The notes: generated from the sequence alone by a model not told the origin. A stretch of 59,046 nt of DNA from Rhodospirillaceae bacterium (GCA_009772935.1 WOUR01000037.1:1-59046); one strand, 5' to 3'. Numbered from the stretch's first letter, positions 8,391-18,493 are shown. A program made the numbers and translations.

Positions 8391-8726
8391 ATGACCTATG
8401 TCGTTACGGAAGCTTGCATCAAGTGCAAGTACATGGATTGCGTTGAAGTCTGCCCCGTGGATTGCTTCTACGAGGGCGAGAACATGCTGGTCATCAATCC
8501 AGACGAATGCATCGACTGCGGCGTTTGCGAGCCCGAATGCCCACCCAACGCCATCCTGCCCGACACCGAAAAGGGCTTGGAGAAGTGGCTGGAGCTGAAC
8601 CGCAGCCTGTCGGTTACGTGGCCGAACATCACCCGCAAGGGCGAAGCCCCCGCGGATGCGGAGCAGTTCCGGGACGAGAAGGACAAGTTCGAGAAGTACT
8701 TCAGCGACAAGCCTGCGGCGCGCTAG
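8391..8726 (+). CDS. fdxA: 7Fe ferredoxin (FdxA type)
   Basis: This 111-residue ferredoxin begins MTYVVTEACIKCKYMDC and has two cysteine clusters, including CVEVCPVDCF and CIDCGVCEPECP. That pattern binds one [3Fe-4S] and one [4Fe-4S] cluster in FdxA/Azotobacter FdI-type proteins. The C-terminal ~50 residues form the expected acidic extension. I choose ATG 8391 because a GGAG ribosome site lies a few bases upstream and the protein then starts exactly as the family does. It is a soluble electron carrier, and its partner cannot be read from context. It lies between the S4-protein gene and carD, an order I recognise as common in alphaproteobacteria. Confidence 0.93.
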   Translation: MTYVVTEACIKCKYMDCVEVCPVDCFYEGENMLVINPDECIDCGVCEPECPPNAILPDTEKGLEKWLELNRSLSVTWPNITRKGEAPADAEQFRDEKDKFEKYFSDKPAAR

Positions 8727-9015
8727 ATTTCACTCCCGCAAGGTCCTTTTTGTACCTTTTGCAATAGTCATGCGGTTTTCGCATAGCTAGACCGTTGCTG
8801 AAATGCAACATAAAGCGCGACTCTGCGCCTAAATTCTGTTATGAAAATCCTGCTGGAAGCGGTCCGGGGTCCGGTCCGCCGCTGGCTCGGTGTCCGTATC
8901 GGTATCCGAAAGAAACTTACCGATGCTTGTGACGCCGGGCCGAATACGCAGGGGAGCGTATGCGGTGGGTCGCGGTATCGCAGAAAGCGGGGCTGTTGTG
9001 AAGGGACTAGATGAT
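8727..9015. other. Intergenic region fdxA-carD
   Basis: This 289-base gap is more AT-rich than its surroundings and probably holds the carD promoter. I see two small inverted repeats, ATGCG/CGCAT around 8770-8784 and GTTGC/GCAAC shortly after, but neither has a convincing T-run, so an fdxA terminator is not clear. The carD frame stays open upstream to 8890, but that extension lacks family resemblance and the canonical start is at 9016. No promoter hexamers stand out enough to call. Confidence 0.4.
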
Positions 9016-9543
9016 ATGGCCAAGCCGAAGAAGGCGCCCGCCAAGGCGAAGGAATTCGCCTTCGAGAAGGGCGATTTCGTGGTGTACCCGACGCATGGCG
9101 TCGGCCGCGTGATTGATATCGAAGCCAAGGAAATCGCAGGTCACAAGCTCGACCTTTTCGTCATCTCTTTCGAACAGGAGCGCATGATGTTGCGCGTTCC
9201 GGTGGCGAAGGCGAAGATTTCGGGCCTGCGCAAGCTCAGCTCCCGCAAGATCATGGAGAGCGCGCTGGTCACCCTGAAGGGCCGCAGCCGCGTCAGCCGC
9301 GCCATGTGGAACCGCCGCGCCCAGGAATACGAAGCCAAGATCAACTCCGGCGACCCGGTGTCGATCGCCGAAGTCGTGCGCGACCTGCATCGCAATGCCG
9401 GCCAGCCTGACCAGTCCTACAGCGAACGGCAGATCTACGAAGCCGCGCTGGACCGGCTGGCACGCGAACTCGCCGCCGTCGAGCGGATCGACAAGGATCT
9501 GGCGACCCAGAAGCTCAACAGCGTCCTCCAGAAGGTCGCCTAG
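9016..9543 (+). CDS. carD: CarD-family transcriptional regulator
   Basis: This 175-residue protein has the CarD/CdnL layout. An N-terminal RNA-polymerase-interacting Tudor-like domain (FEKGDFVVYPTHGVGRV, then ERMMLRVPV) is followed by a helical DNA-binding domain (VSRAMWNRRAQEYEAKI). CarD binds the RNA polymerase beta subunit and stabilises open promoter complexes. A basic lead of about 14 residues (MAKPKKAPAKAKE) precedes the domain. I choose ATG 9016 because AAGGGA lies nine bases upstream. A strong intrinsic terminator follows directly, so it is probably the last gene of its transcript. Confidence 0.92.
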   Translation: MAKPKKAPAKAKEFAFEKGDFVVYPTHGVGRVIDIEAKEIAGHKLDLFVISFEQERMMLRVPVAKAKISGLRKLSSRKIMESALVTLKGRSRVSRAMWNRRAQEYEAKINSGDPVSIAEVVRDLHRNAGQPDQSYSERQIYEAALDRLARELAAVERIDKDLATQKLNSVLQKVA

Positions 9544-9566
9544 GCGGTCCTGGCGAGGATGACTTG

Positions 9567-9604
9567 AAAGGCGGCCCGACACAGCGATGTCGTGCCGCCT
9601 TTTT
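9567..9604 (+). terminator. Intrinsic terminator of carD
   Basis: Twenty-three bases after the carD stop lies a stem with arms AGGCGGC-CGACA and TGTCG-GCCGCCT, one mismatched pair in each arm, and a six-base loop. It is followed by a run of T residues. This is a textbook rho-independent terminator and the clearest one in the window. The next gene starts 22 bases later and so probably has its own promoter or relies on read-through. Confidence 0.85.
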
Positions 9605-9625
9605 CATGCCCCGCCTTCCTGATTC

Positions 9626-10435
9626 ATGAGCAAAGTCGCCTCGATCGCCCGCCTGCGTGACGGCGGCACCACCTGGGTGCTGGGTGCCCTGAAGGGCGAC
9701 GATGCCGCACTGGAGCGGCTGGGCGGTGCCCTAATGCAGCGCTGGCAAGCGGGCGACCGGCTGGTCGTGCTCGGCAATATGCTGGGGGCGGCCGGCAACA
9801 CGCCGCGCGCGCTCGATCTCATGCTGCTGCTGCGCCGCCGCCTGCTGGCCAGGCCCGGTGCCGAGGTCAAGGATTTCGTCTTCCTTCGCGGACCGCAGGA
9901 GGAGATCTGGCACAAGGCGCTGCAGCTCCAGTTCGCCCTGGCCCCGCTCGACGTGCTCGACTGGATGCTGTCGCGCGGGCTGGACGCCATCATCGAAGCC
10001 TATGGCCATTCGATCGCCGAGGGCCGCATCGCCAGCCGCAACGGGTCGCTGGCCATCGCCCGCTGGACCTCGGGCCTGCGTGCGCGCCAGGCAACCCACC
10101 CCGGCCACAGCGATCTGCTGAACGCCCTGTCGCGCGCGGCCCTCAGCGCCGACGGGCGCCTCTTGTTTGCCGCCACGGGTGTCGATCCCGGCCGGCCGCT
10201 CGACGGACAGGCCGATGCCTTCTGGTGGAGCACCCAGACCGATGCGGTGCTGGACGAAGCGCTGGGCAAGGCAAACGAGGGCGGCTGGCCGGCAATCGAT
10301 CGAATTGTGCGGGGCACCGGCCCGACGAAGAATGTGGCCCAGGATACCGGCCGTGTGCTGACCGTCACGCGCAACACGCCGGCGCTGGTGGCGCTCGATG
10401 CCGACGGCAGGGTGCTGGAGCGGATCGAACCCTGA
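9626..10435 (+). CDS. Degenerate PPP-family phosphatase (predicted pseudoenzyme)
   Basis: The 269-residue protein follows the layout of bacterial PPP Ser/Thr phosphatases, but each signature is altered. GDIHG becomes GALKG (residues 20-24), GDYIDRG becomes GNMLGAA (about 50-56), LRGNHEE becomes LRGPQEE (87-93), VHAG becomes FAATG (181-185), and the late GHTPT becomes GTGPT (about 230-234). All Asp, Asn and His metal ligands are therefore replaced while intervening sequence such as DAALERL and the helical part after LRG is kept. The frame is intact over full length, arguing against recent decay. It lies immediately downstream of carD's terminator and converges on the M48 peptidase gene. A binding or regulatory role rather than catalysis is inferred. 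Confidence 0.7.
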   Translation: MSKVASIARLRDGGTTWVLGALKGDDAALERLGGALMQRWQAGDRLVVLGNMLGAAGNTPRALDLMLLLRRRLLARPGAEVKDFVFLRGPQEEIWHKALQLQFALAPLDVLDWMLSRGLDAIIEAYGHSIAEGRIASRNGSLAIARWTSGLRARQATHPGHSDLLNALSRAALSADGRLLFAATGVDPGRPLDGQADAFWWSTQTDAVLDEALGKANEGGWPAIDRIVRGTGPTKNVAQDTGRVLTVTRNTPALVALDADGRVLERIEP

Positions 10436-10444
10436 TCCGCCCTT

Positions 10445-11860
10445 TCAGGGCTGCACGATCTTGATCTCGGACCGGCTGCTCAGATCGCTTGGCACTTGGG
10501 CCGCATTGAGCACCAGCAGGCGTTCCATCCTGAGATCGGGATAGGGCATCCCAGCCGCGAGCTGCGCCGGCGTTGATCCCGCCGGCGAGACGATGCGCAG
10601 TCGATAGGGCTGCAGCGATGCGGCCTCGGAGGGCGAGAGGGTGCGGAAAGTCCGCGCGGCCCGGACCATCGCCTCGATCTGCCGATCCTGGTCGGCGCCC
10701 TCGCTGACCAGGGCGAAGTTGCAGACCCGGGCGCCCTGCCGAATGACGATGTAGCGCGCCTGACCGAGGCCGGTATCCGAGCCGCGTGGCCGCGCGCCGA
10801 TCGCCGCCTCGTTGCCGTTGATCTCCAGGACCTGGATGTCGGTGGGCGTCGGCTTCAGCTTGTTGCGCATCCAGTCGTCGAGCGGACCCGCCACCGGTGT
10901 CGACAGGCAGGAGAACATTATCAGCGAGCGGTCGCGATTGACGGCCAGCACCCCGTCACTGTCGTTGAACAACCGGAAGCCCGGTGGGACCGTGAAGGCG
11001 AGACGCAGGGTCGGATGGAGGAACGAGCGGCCGCGGATGAAGCCCTCGCTCGGCGGATCGTCGACCGACATGCCGTCGATGGCTGCGAAATAGCCCTTCT
11101 GGTTCGATTCGCCCGGCGCGCCCGCCAGCGGCAGGGCAGCGATCGCGGAGGTGCGTTCGACCGGCGCGGGATGGGTCGACGCCGCACTGGGCCGGTCGCC
11201 GATGTCGGGCGCCTCGCCCATGATTTGCGCCTCGAGCGCGCTCTGCCGGCGCAGCCGGTCGATCAGGGACACCACCGCATCGCCGCGATAGCCGGCCTTG
11301 ACGATGTAGCCGAGCGCCAGCCGGTCGGCTTCGAGTTCCTGTTCGCGCGAGTAGCGCCGCAGGGCGAGCAGCCCGTCCTGCGCCACTGCACGACCGACGG
11401 TGATCGAACCGCTGGTGGCTGCGGCCTCGACTGCTGCGTCAAGAACGCCCTGGCGGACACGCGCGCGCTGCGCGGCATGACGCTGCACCAGATGGCCGAG
11501 CTCGTGACCGATCGCGGCAGCCAACTCGGCCTCGTTCTCGAGCAGGGCCAGCAGACCGCGCGTGACGAAGACGTAGGATTGCACCGCATGCGCATTGGCG
11601 ACCGGCGAATCCAGCACGACGAAGCGGAAGCCGCTGACGCCGGCGGCCGCGACCACGCGCTGCCCCACCCGGTCGACATAGGCCTGGAGCGCGGTGTCCT
11701 GGTCGGCCGGGCCTACGAGCTTCTCGATCCCGCGCGGCAGGTCGATGGTTCCGCGTCCGGTCGCCGCAGCCGCGGACGTGGATGGCGGCTCGACCGCCGG
11801 CGCACAGGCGACGACGCCGGCCAGCAATGCGACCAGCGCCAGAATACGGCGAAATTCCAC
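10445..11860 (-). CDS. M48-family metalloprotease, lipoprotein
   Basis: The N-terminus is a lipoprotein signal (LALVALLAGVVAC), so the protein is envelope-anchored. The peptidase domain carries the zinc motif HELGHLVQRH (HExxH) near residue 120, with a downstream glutamate in QELEADRLALGY as third ligand. It belongs to the soluble periplasmic M48 (BepA/LoiP-like) group, not to HtpX membrane proteases. The ~270-residue C-terminal part contains no TPR pattern I can recognise and appears to be two small unassigned domains, ending with a possible C-terminal module (LRIVSPAGSTPAQLAAG). A role in envelope protein quality control is inferred from the family. It converges on the pseudo-phosphatase with a nine-base gap. 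Confidence 0.8.
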   Translation of the reverse strand: MEFRRILALVALLAGVVACAPAVEPPSTSAAAATGRGTIDLPRGIEKLVGPADQDTALQAYVDRVGQRVVAAAGVSGFRFVVLDSPVANAHAVQSYVFVTRGLLALLENEAELAAAIGHELGHLVQRHAAQRARVRQGVLDAAVEAAATSGSITVGRAVAQDGLLALRRYSREQELEADRLALGYIVKAGYRGDAVVSLIDRLRRQSALEAQIMGEAPDIGDRPSAASTHPAPVERTSAIAALPLAGAPGESNQKGYFAAIDGMSVDDPPSEGFIRGRSFLHPTLRLAFTVPPGFRLFNDSDGVLAVNRDRSLIMFSCLSTPVAGPLDDWMRNKLKPTPTDIQVLEINGNEAAIGARPRGSDTGLGQARYIVIRQGARVCNFALVSEGADQDRQIEAMVRAARTFRTLSPSEAASLQPYRLRIVSPAGSTPAQLAAGMPYPDLRMERLLVLNAAQVPSDLSSRSEIKIVQP

Positions 11861-11971
11861 GAATCCTCCTGAGACTCCCCGACCTTAGACGGTCGGCGGA
11901 CCGGGCGGCAATCGCCCGCAAGGCTGGCACGAAGGCCGCCGCTATGGCACTGATACCCGAAGGACAATCGC

Positions 11972-12982
11972 ATGCCGCGTTCAGAGACTCCGCTCCGTTC
12001 CGACCTGTTTCCCGAGATCTCGCCGTACGCCAGCGGCATGCTGGCGGTCGATGGCCGGCACACGATCTATTGGGAGCAGAGCGGCAATCCGGAGGGCGTG
12101 CCCGTCGTCTTCCTGCATGGCGGACCGGGTGCCGGTTCCGCGCCCGTCCATCGCCGCTTCTTCGATCCGCAATTCTATCGCATCGTCGTGTTCGATCAGC
12201 GCGGCTGCGGCCGCTCGATGCCGTTGGGCGAGCTGCGGGACAACACGACGACCCATCTCGTGGCCGACATGGAGAAGCTCCGGACGCATCTCGGAATTGC
12301 GAATTGGCTGCTGTTCGGCGGTTCGTGGGGCAGCACCCTGGCGCTGGCCTACGGCCTCACCCACCCCGAGCGCACCACCGGCTTCATCCTGCGCGGCATC
12401 TTTCTCGGCGCGCGGCCGGAGATCGACTGGTTCCTCCACGGCATGCGCACGATCTTCCCGGAAGCCTGGCGCGATTTCGCCGAGCACCTGCCGCCCGATG
12501 AGCGTTCCGATCTGCTGGGCAACTACTACCGCCGCCTGATCGACCGCAATCCCGACCTGCACCGCCCGGCGGCGCGCGCCTGGAGCCGCTACGAGGCGGC
12601 CTGCTCGACGCTCTATCCCACTGTGCGTGCGCCCTTCGAGACCGACCATGGCGGCTTCGCGCTCGCGCTCTCGCGCATCGAGGCCCACTACTTCGCGAAC
12701 GGCACCTTCGTGCCGGAAGGCTGGCCCTGGACCGATCTCGGCCGCATCCGCCACCTGCCCGGGACGATCGTGCAGGGCCGCTACGACATCGTCTGCCCAC
12801 CGGTAACCGCCGATGCTCTGGCCCGCGCCTGGCCCGAGGCGCGCTACGTGGTCGTTCCCGATGCCGGCCACAGCGCACTGGAGCCCGGCATCCGCGCCGC
12901 GCTGGTCAACGCCACCGAGAGCTATCGTCTGTCGACCAGCGACACCGAACTCTTCGCCCCGCGCTTTCCCTGGGACGCCTGA
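11972..12982 (+). CDS. pip: Proline iminopeptidase
   Basis: This 336-residue alpha/beta hydrolase matches proline iminopeptidase, which releases N-terminal proline from peptides. It has HTIYWEQSGNPEG near residue 30, the oxyanion loop HGGPGAG, VFDQRGCGRS, the nucleophile elbow GGSWGS (Ser ~118), the acid residue in GRYDIVCPP and the His in DAGHSALEPG. The length is close to the ~320 residues usual for the family. There is no signal peptide, so it is cytoplasmic. An AAGGAC ribosome site precedes the ATG. It is monocistronic and divergent from the M48 lipoprotein gene. Confidence 0.92.
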   Translation: MPRSETPLRSDLFPEISPYASGMLAVDGRHTIYWEQSGNPEGVPVVFLHGGPGAGSAPVHRRFFDPQFYRIVVFDQRGCGRSMPLGELRDNTTTHLVADMEKLRTHLGIANWLLFGGSWGSTLALAYGLTHPERTTGFILRGIFLGARPEIDWFLHGMRTIFPEAWRDFAEHLPPDERSDLLGNYYRRLIDRNPDLHRPAARAWSRYEAACSTLYPTVRAPFETDHGGFALALSRIEAHYFANGTFVPEGWPWTDLGRIRHLPGTIVQGRYDIVCPPVTADALARAWPEARYVVVPDAGHSALEPGIRAALVNATESYRLSTSDTELFAPRFPWDA

Positions 12983-13181
12983 GCGGGCGGCGAACCGCTC
13001 CCGACCATGAGGCCGCCCGTCGATCCCGCCAGCGTGCTCACGCCTGGCGGCCTGCTGACCGTCCAACCACGGGGAGCGCGCTCCCGCGCCTTCTTGACGG
13101 CCGGCCGCAACGGGTGGAATGACCTTGCAACGAAAGCGGGGAATCAAGACCCCGACCGAAGAGATTGAGGGACGAAACGAC

Positions 13182-14237
13182 ATGAGCTTCGAACTGCCGC
13201 CGGAGCAGACCGGCGCCGCCGCCTGGTACGGGCCCGAGATCGCCAAGCGCAATGACTGGCAGATGCCGCTCAGCGCCGCAGACGTGGCGGAAGTCGAGAC
13301 AGCGACCCGTGCGCTGGTGGCGCGCGATGCCGACATCGCGGTGCTTAAGCCGCAGGATTTCCCGCTGCCGACCCTCGGATCCAAGCTCCGGTCGCGGGTC
13401 GACGACGAGGTGCTGAACGGCCGCGGCTTCCTGCTGCTGCGCGGCCTGCCGGTCGAGCGCTGGTCGATCCGCGAAGCGGCGACCGCCTTTTTCGGCCTGG
13501 GCGCCCATCTCGGCAGCGCCCGCTCGCAGAACGGCAAGGGCCATGTCCTGGGCCACGTGCAGGATCTCGGCCTCGACGTGAACGATCCCAACGTGCGCAT
13601 CTACCAGACGCACGAGCGGCAGACCTACCACACCGATTCCTGCGACATCGTCGGGCTGCTCTGCCTCAAGACCGCGAAGTCCGGCGGCCTGTCGGCGCTG
13701 GTGAGCTCGACCACCATCTTCAACGAGATGCGTCGCCGCCGGCCCGACCTGCTCAAGCTGCTGTTCCAGCCGATCGCCACCGACCGCCGGGGCGAGGTGC
13801 CGGAGGGGCAGAAGCCGTATTTCGAGATCCCGGTGTTCAACTGGTACCAAGGCTACCTGACCGCGATCTACCAGCGCCAGTACATCGACTCGGCCCAGCG
13901 CTTCCCCGAGGCGCCGCGGCACACGCCGGAATTGATCGAGGCCCTCGACATGTTCGATTCGCTCGCCAACGATCCCGCGCTCAACATCTTCACGGAGTTC
14001 AAGCCGGGTGACGTGCAGCTCGTGCACAACCACACGATGCTGCACGACCGCACCGGCTTCGAGGACTGGCCCGAGCCGGAGCGCCGCCGCCACCTGCTGC
14101 GCCTCTGGCTGGCGGCCGAGCGCGCCCGGCCGTTGCCCGAGATCTTCGCCCAGCGCTACGGCTCGGTGACCATCGGCGACCGCGGCGGCATCATCGTGCG
14201 CGGCACCCGGCTGCAGGCGCCCCTTCAGGCGGCTTGA
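13182..14237 (+). CDS. TauD/TfdA-family Fe(II)/2-oxoglutarate dioxygenase
   Basis: This 351-residue protein has the HxD motif in YHTDSCD near residue 150 and the distal metal-binding His within VHNHTMLHDRTGF, followed by the 2-oxoglutarate-binding Arg region (RRRHLLRLWLA). The overall form is that of TauD-like (CAS-type) dioxygenases. I start at ATG 13182, preceded by GAGGGA, because the upstream in-frame extension is basic and non-homologous. Substrates of this group vary widely (taurine, herbicides, carnitine precursors, amino acids), and nothing nearby identifies one. It stands directly upstream of grpE but is probably not functionally related. Confidence 0.85.
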   Translation: MSFELPPEQTGAAAWYGPEIAKRNDWQMPLSAADVAEVETATRALVARDADIAVLKPQDFPLPTLGSKLRSRVDDEVLNGRGFLLLRGLPVERWSIREAATAFFGLGAHLGSARSQNGKGHVLGHVQDLGLDVNDPNVRIYQTHERQTYHTDSCDIVGLLCLKTAKSGGLSALVSSTTIFNEMRRRRPDLLKLLFQPIATDRRGEVPEGQKPYFEIPVFNWYQGYLTAIYQRQYIDSAQRFPEAPRHTPELIEALDMFDSLANDPALNIFTEFKPGDVQLVHNHTMLHDRTGFEDWPEPERRRHLLRLWLAAERARPLPEIFAQRYGSVTIGDRGGIIVRGTRLQAPLQAA

Positions 14238-14241
14238 CCCA

Positions 14242-14270
14242 GTTGACCCGGGCCGGGGTCGTCCCTAAGT
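14242..14270 (+). promoter_or_regulatory. Candidate heat-shock (RpoH) promoter of grpE
   Basis: The spacing and sequence GTTG-N18-CCTAAGT fit the alphaproteobacterial RpoH consensus CTTG-N17/18-CYTATNT with one mismatch in each element. It lies about 55 bases upstream of grpE, immediately after the dioxygenase stop. The call is supported by the chaperone gene it precedes and by a better match upstream of dnaK. Confidence 0.4.
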
Positions 14271-14323
14271 GAAGGCCGCGTCAAGCAACCAACACACGCA
14301 ACCAAAACACAAGGGGACAACAC

Positions 14324-14926
14324 ATGGCCAGCGATCCAACCGCGGGCGGCGCCCCGGCGGATATGCCGGTCGACCCCGACAATCTCGACATTCCGCCCCG
14401 CCCGGAAAGCGCTGCCGAGTGGCAGCGCCTCGTCGAGCAGCTCCAGGCCGAGAAGGCCGATCTCCAGGACAAGCAGCTCCGGGCCCTGGCCGAGGCGCAG
14501 AACGTACGCCGCCGGGCCCAGCAGGATGTCGAGAAGGAGCGCAAGTTCGGCGTCGAGCGCTTTGCCCGCGACGTGCTTTCGGTGGCCGACAATTTCGGCC
14601 GGGCCCTCTCGGCGCTGCCGGCCGATCTCGGCGCCATGGACCCGGCTTTGCGCAACGTGATCGTCGGCATCCAGGCGACCGACCGCGAGCTGCAATCGGT
14701 CCTGGAGCGCCACGGCGTCACCCGTATCGAGAGCCTGGGCAAGCCTTTCAACGCCGAGTTCCATCAGGCCATGATGGAGGTCGAGAATGCCGACGTGCCG
14801 TCGGGCACGGTCGTCCAGGAGCTGATCCCGGGTTACCTGATCGCCGGCCGCCTGCTGCGCGCGGCCATGGTCGCCGTGTCGAAGGGTGGCCCGGCCGCCA
14901 GCCACACGGCCAGCAATGAAAACTAG
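14324..14926 (+). CDS. grpE: GrpE nucleotide exchange factor
   Basis: This 200-residue protein has a disordered acidic N-terminus, a long coiled-coil (residues ~35-85, LVEQLQAEKADLQDKQLRAL) and the C-terminal beta-wing domain with VPSGTVVQELIPGY, diagnostic of GrpE. It releases ADP from DnaK, acting as a dimer and thermosensor. An AAGGGG ribosome site precedes the ATG. dnaK follows after 222 bases containing its own promoter candidate, so grpE and dnaK may be transcribed separately as well as together. No hrcA is adjacent, which agrees with RpoH rather than HrcA/CIRCE control. I see no CIRCE element. Confidence 0.96.
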   Translation: MASDPTAGGAPADMPVDPDNLDIPPRPESAAEWQRLVEQLQAEKADLQDKQLRALAEAQNVRRRAQQDVEKERKFGVERFARDVLSVADNFGRALSALPADLGAMDPALRNVIVGIQATDRELQSVLERHGVTRIESLGKPFNAEFHQAMMEVENADVPSGTVVQELIPGYLIAGRLLRAAMVAVSKGGPAASHTASNEN

Positions 14927-15017
14927 GGGGTCCGGCGCGCTGCCGGCCCTCCTGTCGCGAATCCGCCGGTAGTGTCCCAAACGGCACTTTCCAGCGGAGA
15001 ATTTGGTCCTTAGGTCC

Positions 15018-15045
15018 ATTGTAGGCAGCCGGATAGGACCTATAT
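15018..15045 (+). promoter_or_regulatory. Heat-shock (RpoH-type) promoter of dnaK
   Basis: ATTG (15018-15021), a 17-base spacer and CCTATAT (15039-15045) match the alphaproteobacterial RpoH consensus CTTG-N17/18-CYTATNT with one mismatch. It is 103 bases upstream of the dnaK ATG. The same bases can be read as a weak housekeeping promoter (TTGTAG-N16-TATATA), so both holoenzymes might use it. Confidence 0.6.
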
Positions 15046-15148
15046 AGCCCCTGTCCTGATCCGGGTTTTCCGGCAGGTAACATTCATACGGGGGTCGATC
15101 GGGTGCCTTTGGGGTCCGGCCGATCTGCCGAGGGAAGAGAGTAGCATC

Positions 15149-17077
<1,929 letters not shown>

Positions 17078-17101
17078 ACCAGGACATCCTGGAAGGCAAG
17101 G

Positions 17102-17127
17102 CGGCCTCCCGCGCAAGCGGGAGGCCG
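17102..17127 (+). promoter_or_regulatory. Perfect GNRA-loop hairpin between dnaK and dnaJ
   Basis: Arms CGGCCTCCCGC and GCGGGAGGCCG pair perfectly over 11 bases and close a GCAA tetraloop, an extra-stable GNRA loop. It begins 25 bases after the dnaK stop and no U-run follows, so it is not a standard terminator. Such a structure could protect the dnaK message from 3' decay, act as a processing site, or attenuate, lowering dnaJ relative to dnaK. Confidence 0.6.
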
Positions 17128-17163
17128 ACCTGTAAGGGGCGAGTAGGGGCTGCGTAGAACATC

Positions 17164-18285
17164 ATGTCGCAAGACTTTTACGAGCTGCTGGGTGTCAGCC
17201 GCACGGCCAGTGCCGACGACATCAAGAAGTCGTACCGCAAGCTCGCGATGCAGTACCATCCGGACCGCAACGACGGTAACGCGGAAGCGGAACGGAAGTT
17301 CAAGGAAATCAACCACGCCTACGACATCCTGAAGGATCCGGAGAAGCGTGCGGCCTACGACCGCTACGGTGCAGCGGCCTTCGAAGGCGGCGCAGGGCCG
17401 GGCGGCCCCTTCCAGGGTGGGCAGGGATTCGATTTCGGTTCGGTGTTCGGCGACATCTTCGAGGAGATGTTCGGCGCCGGCGGCCAGCGCGGTCGCGGCG
17501 GACGCGCAGACATGCGCGGCCAGGACCTGCGCTTCAATCTTGAGATCACGCTGGAGCAGGCCTACGCCGGCACCGAGGCCACGGTGCGCGTGCCGAGCTC
17601 CGTTTCCTGCGAGGTCTGCCACGGCAGCGGAGCCGAAGCCGGCTCCAAGCCGCAACAGTGCCCGACCTGCCAGGGTCGCGGGCGCATCCGCGCCCAGCAG
17701 GGTTTCTTCACCGTCGAACGCGCCTGTCATACCTGCCACGGTGCGGGTCAGGTGATCGACAAGCCATGCAAGCACTGCGGTGGCCAGGGCCGCGTGCGTC
17801 GCGAGAAGACGCTCAAGGTCAACATCCCCGCCGGCGTCGAGGACGGCACACGCATCCGCCTGAGCGGCGAGGGCGAGGCCGGCGCGCGCGGCGGACCGGC
17901 CGGCGACCTCTACGTCTTCCTCTCGATACGCCGCCACCAGCTGTTCGAGCGCGAGGGCGCCGACGTGCATTGCCGCGTGCCGATCTCGATGGTTCAGGCG
18001 ACCCTGGGCGGCAACATCGAAGTGCCGACGCTGGACGGCAAGATGGCGCGCATCAACATCCCCGCCGGGGCCCAGGGCGGCCACCAGTTCCGCATGCGCG
18101 GCAAGGGCATGCCGATCGTGCGCTCCAGCCAGCGCGGGGACATGTATATCGAGATCAACGTCGAGACGCCGACCAACCTCACGTCGAAGCAGAAGGAACT
18201 GCTCAAGGAATTCGAGAAGGCCGGCAAGACCAGCCCCGAATCCGAAGGCTTCTTCAGCAAGATGAAGGAAATGTTCGGCGGCTGA
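17164..18285 (+). CDS. dnaJ: Co-chaperone DnaJ (Hsp40)
   Basis: This 373-residue class I J-protein has a J-domain with the HPD tripeptide (YHPDRNDGN, ~residue 35), a Gly/Phe-rich linker (GGPFQGGQGFDFG), four zinc-binding CxxCxGxG repeats (CEVCHGSG, CPTCQGRG, CHTCHGAG, CKHCGGQG) and two C-terminal substrate-binding domains. It delivers substrates to DnaK and stimulates its ATPase. Expression probably depends on read-through from dnaK past the perfect hairpin. The ribosome site is weak. Confidence 0.97.
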   Translation: MSQDFYELLGVSRTASADDIKKSYRKLAMQYHPDRNDGNAEAERKFKEINHAYDILKDPEKRAAYDRYGAAAFEGGAGPGGPFQGGQGFDFGSVFGDIFEEMFGAGGQRGRGGRADMRGQDLRFNLEITLEQAYAGTEATVRVPSSVSCEVCHGSGAEAGSKPQQCPTCQGRGRIRAQQGFFTVERACHTCHGAGQVIDKPCKHCGGQGRVRREKTLKVNIPAGVEDGTRIRLSGEGEAGARGGPAGDLYVFLSIRRHQLFEREGADVHCRVPISMVQATLGGNIEVPTLDGKMARINIPAGAQGGHQFRMRGKGMPIVRSSQRGDMYIEINVETPTNLTSKQKELLKEFEKAGKTSPESEGFFSKMKEMFGG

Positions 18286-18493
18286 TCGCGGCGTTGGCGA
18301 GCCTCGCGTCGCCTTGAGGCGGCCGGGGCAAGGCGCCTTGGCCGGATTGCCCCTGGACAATCGCCCTCAAGAGCGAGAGGCATCGACCGCTACATTTGCG
18401 CCCCCTGCGCCAACCAAAAGCTTTTCAGGAGAGATGCAACGATAGAAATGAAGAGCACGTTGGATGCCACCCACCATTTAACGGAGGCACTCC
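18286..18493. other. Intergenic region dnaJ-PRC protein gene
   Basis: This 208-base gap contains a self-complementary CAAGGCGCCTTG at 18329-18340, flanked by GGCC/GGCCGG, which can form a hairpin after dnaJ. No T-run follows it. The second half (from ~18400) is less GC-rich and probably contains the promoter of the PRC-barrel gene, but I cannot pick out clear hexamers. Confidence 0.35.

Noticed and set aside
8890..9015. N-terminal extension of CarD
   Set aside because: The extension is not CarD-like, and AAGGGA positions the start at 9016.
12984..13019. Inverted repeat CGGGCGGC ... GCCGCCCG as a pip terminator
   Set aside because: The loop is about 20 bases and no T-run follows; too weak to call.
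13008..13163. Possible ~50-residue frame between pip and the TauD-like gene
   Set aside because: There is no ribosome site, and it looks like ordinary GC-rich intergenic DNA with a CGGGCGGC/GCCGCCCG inverted repeat.
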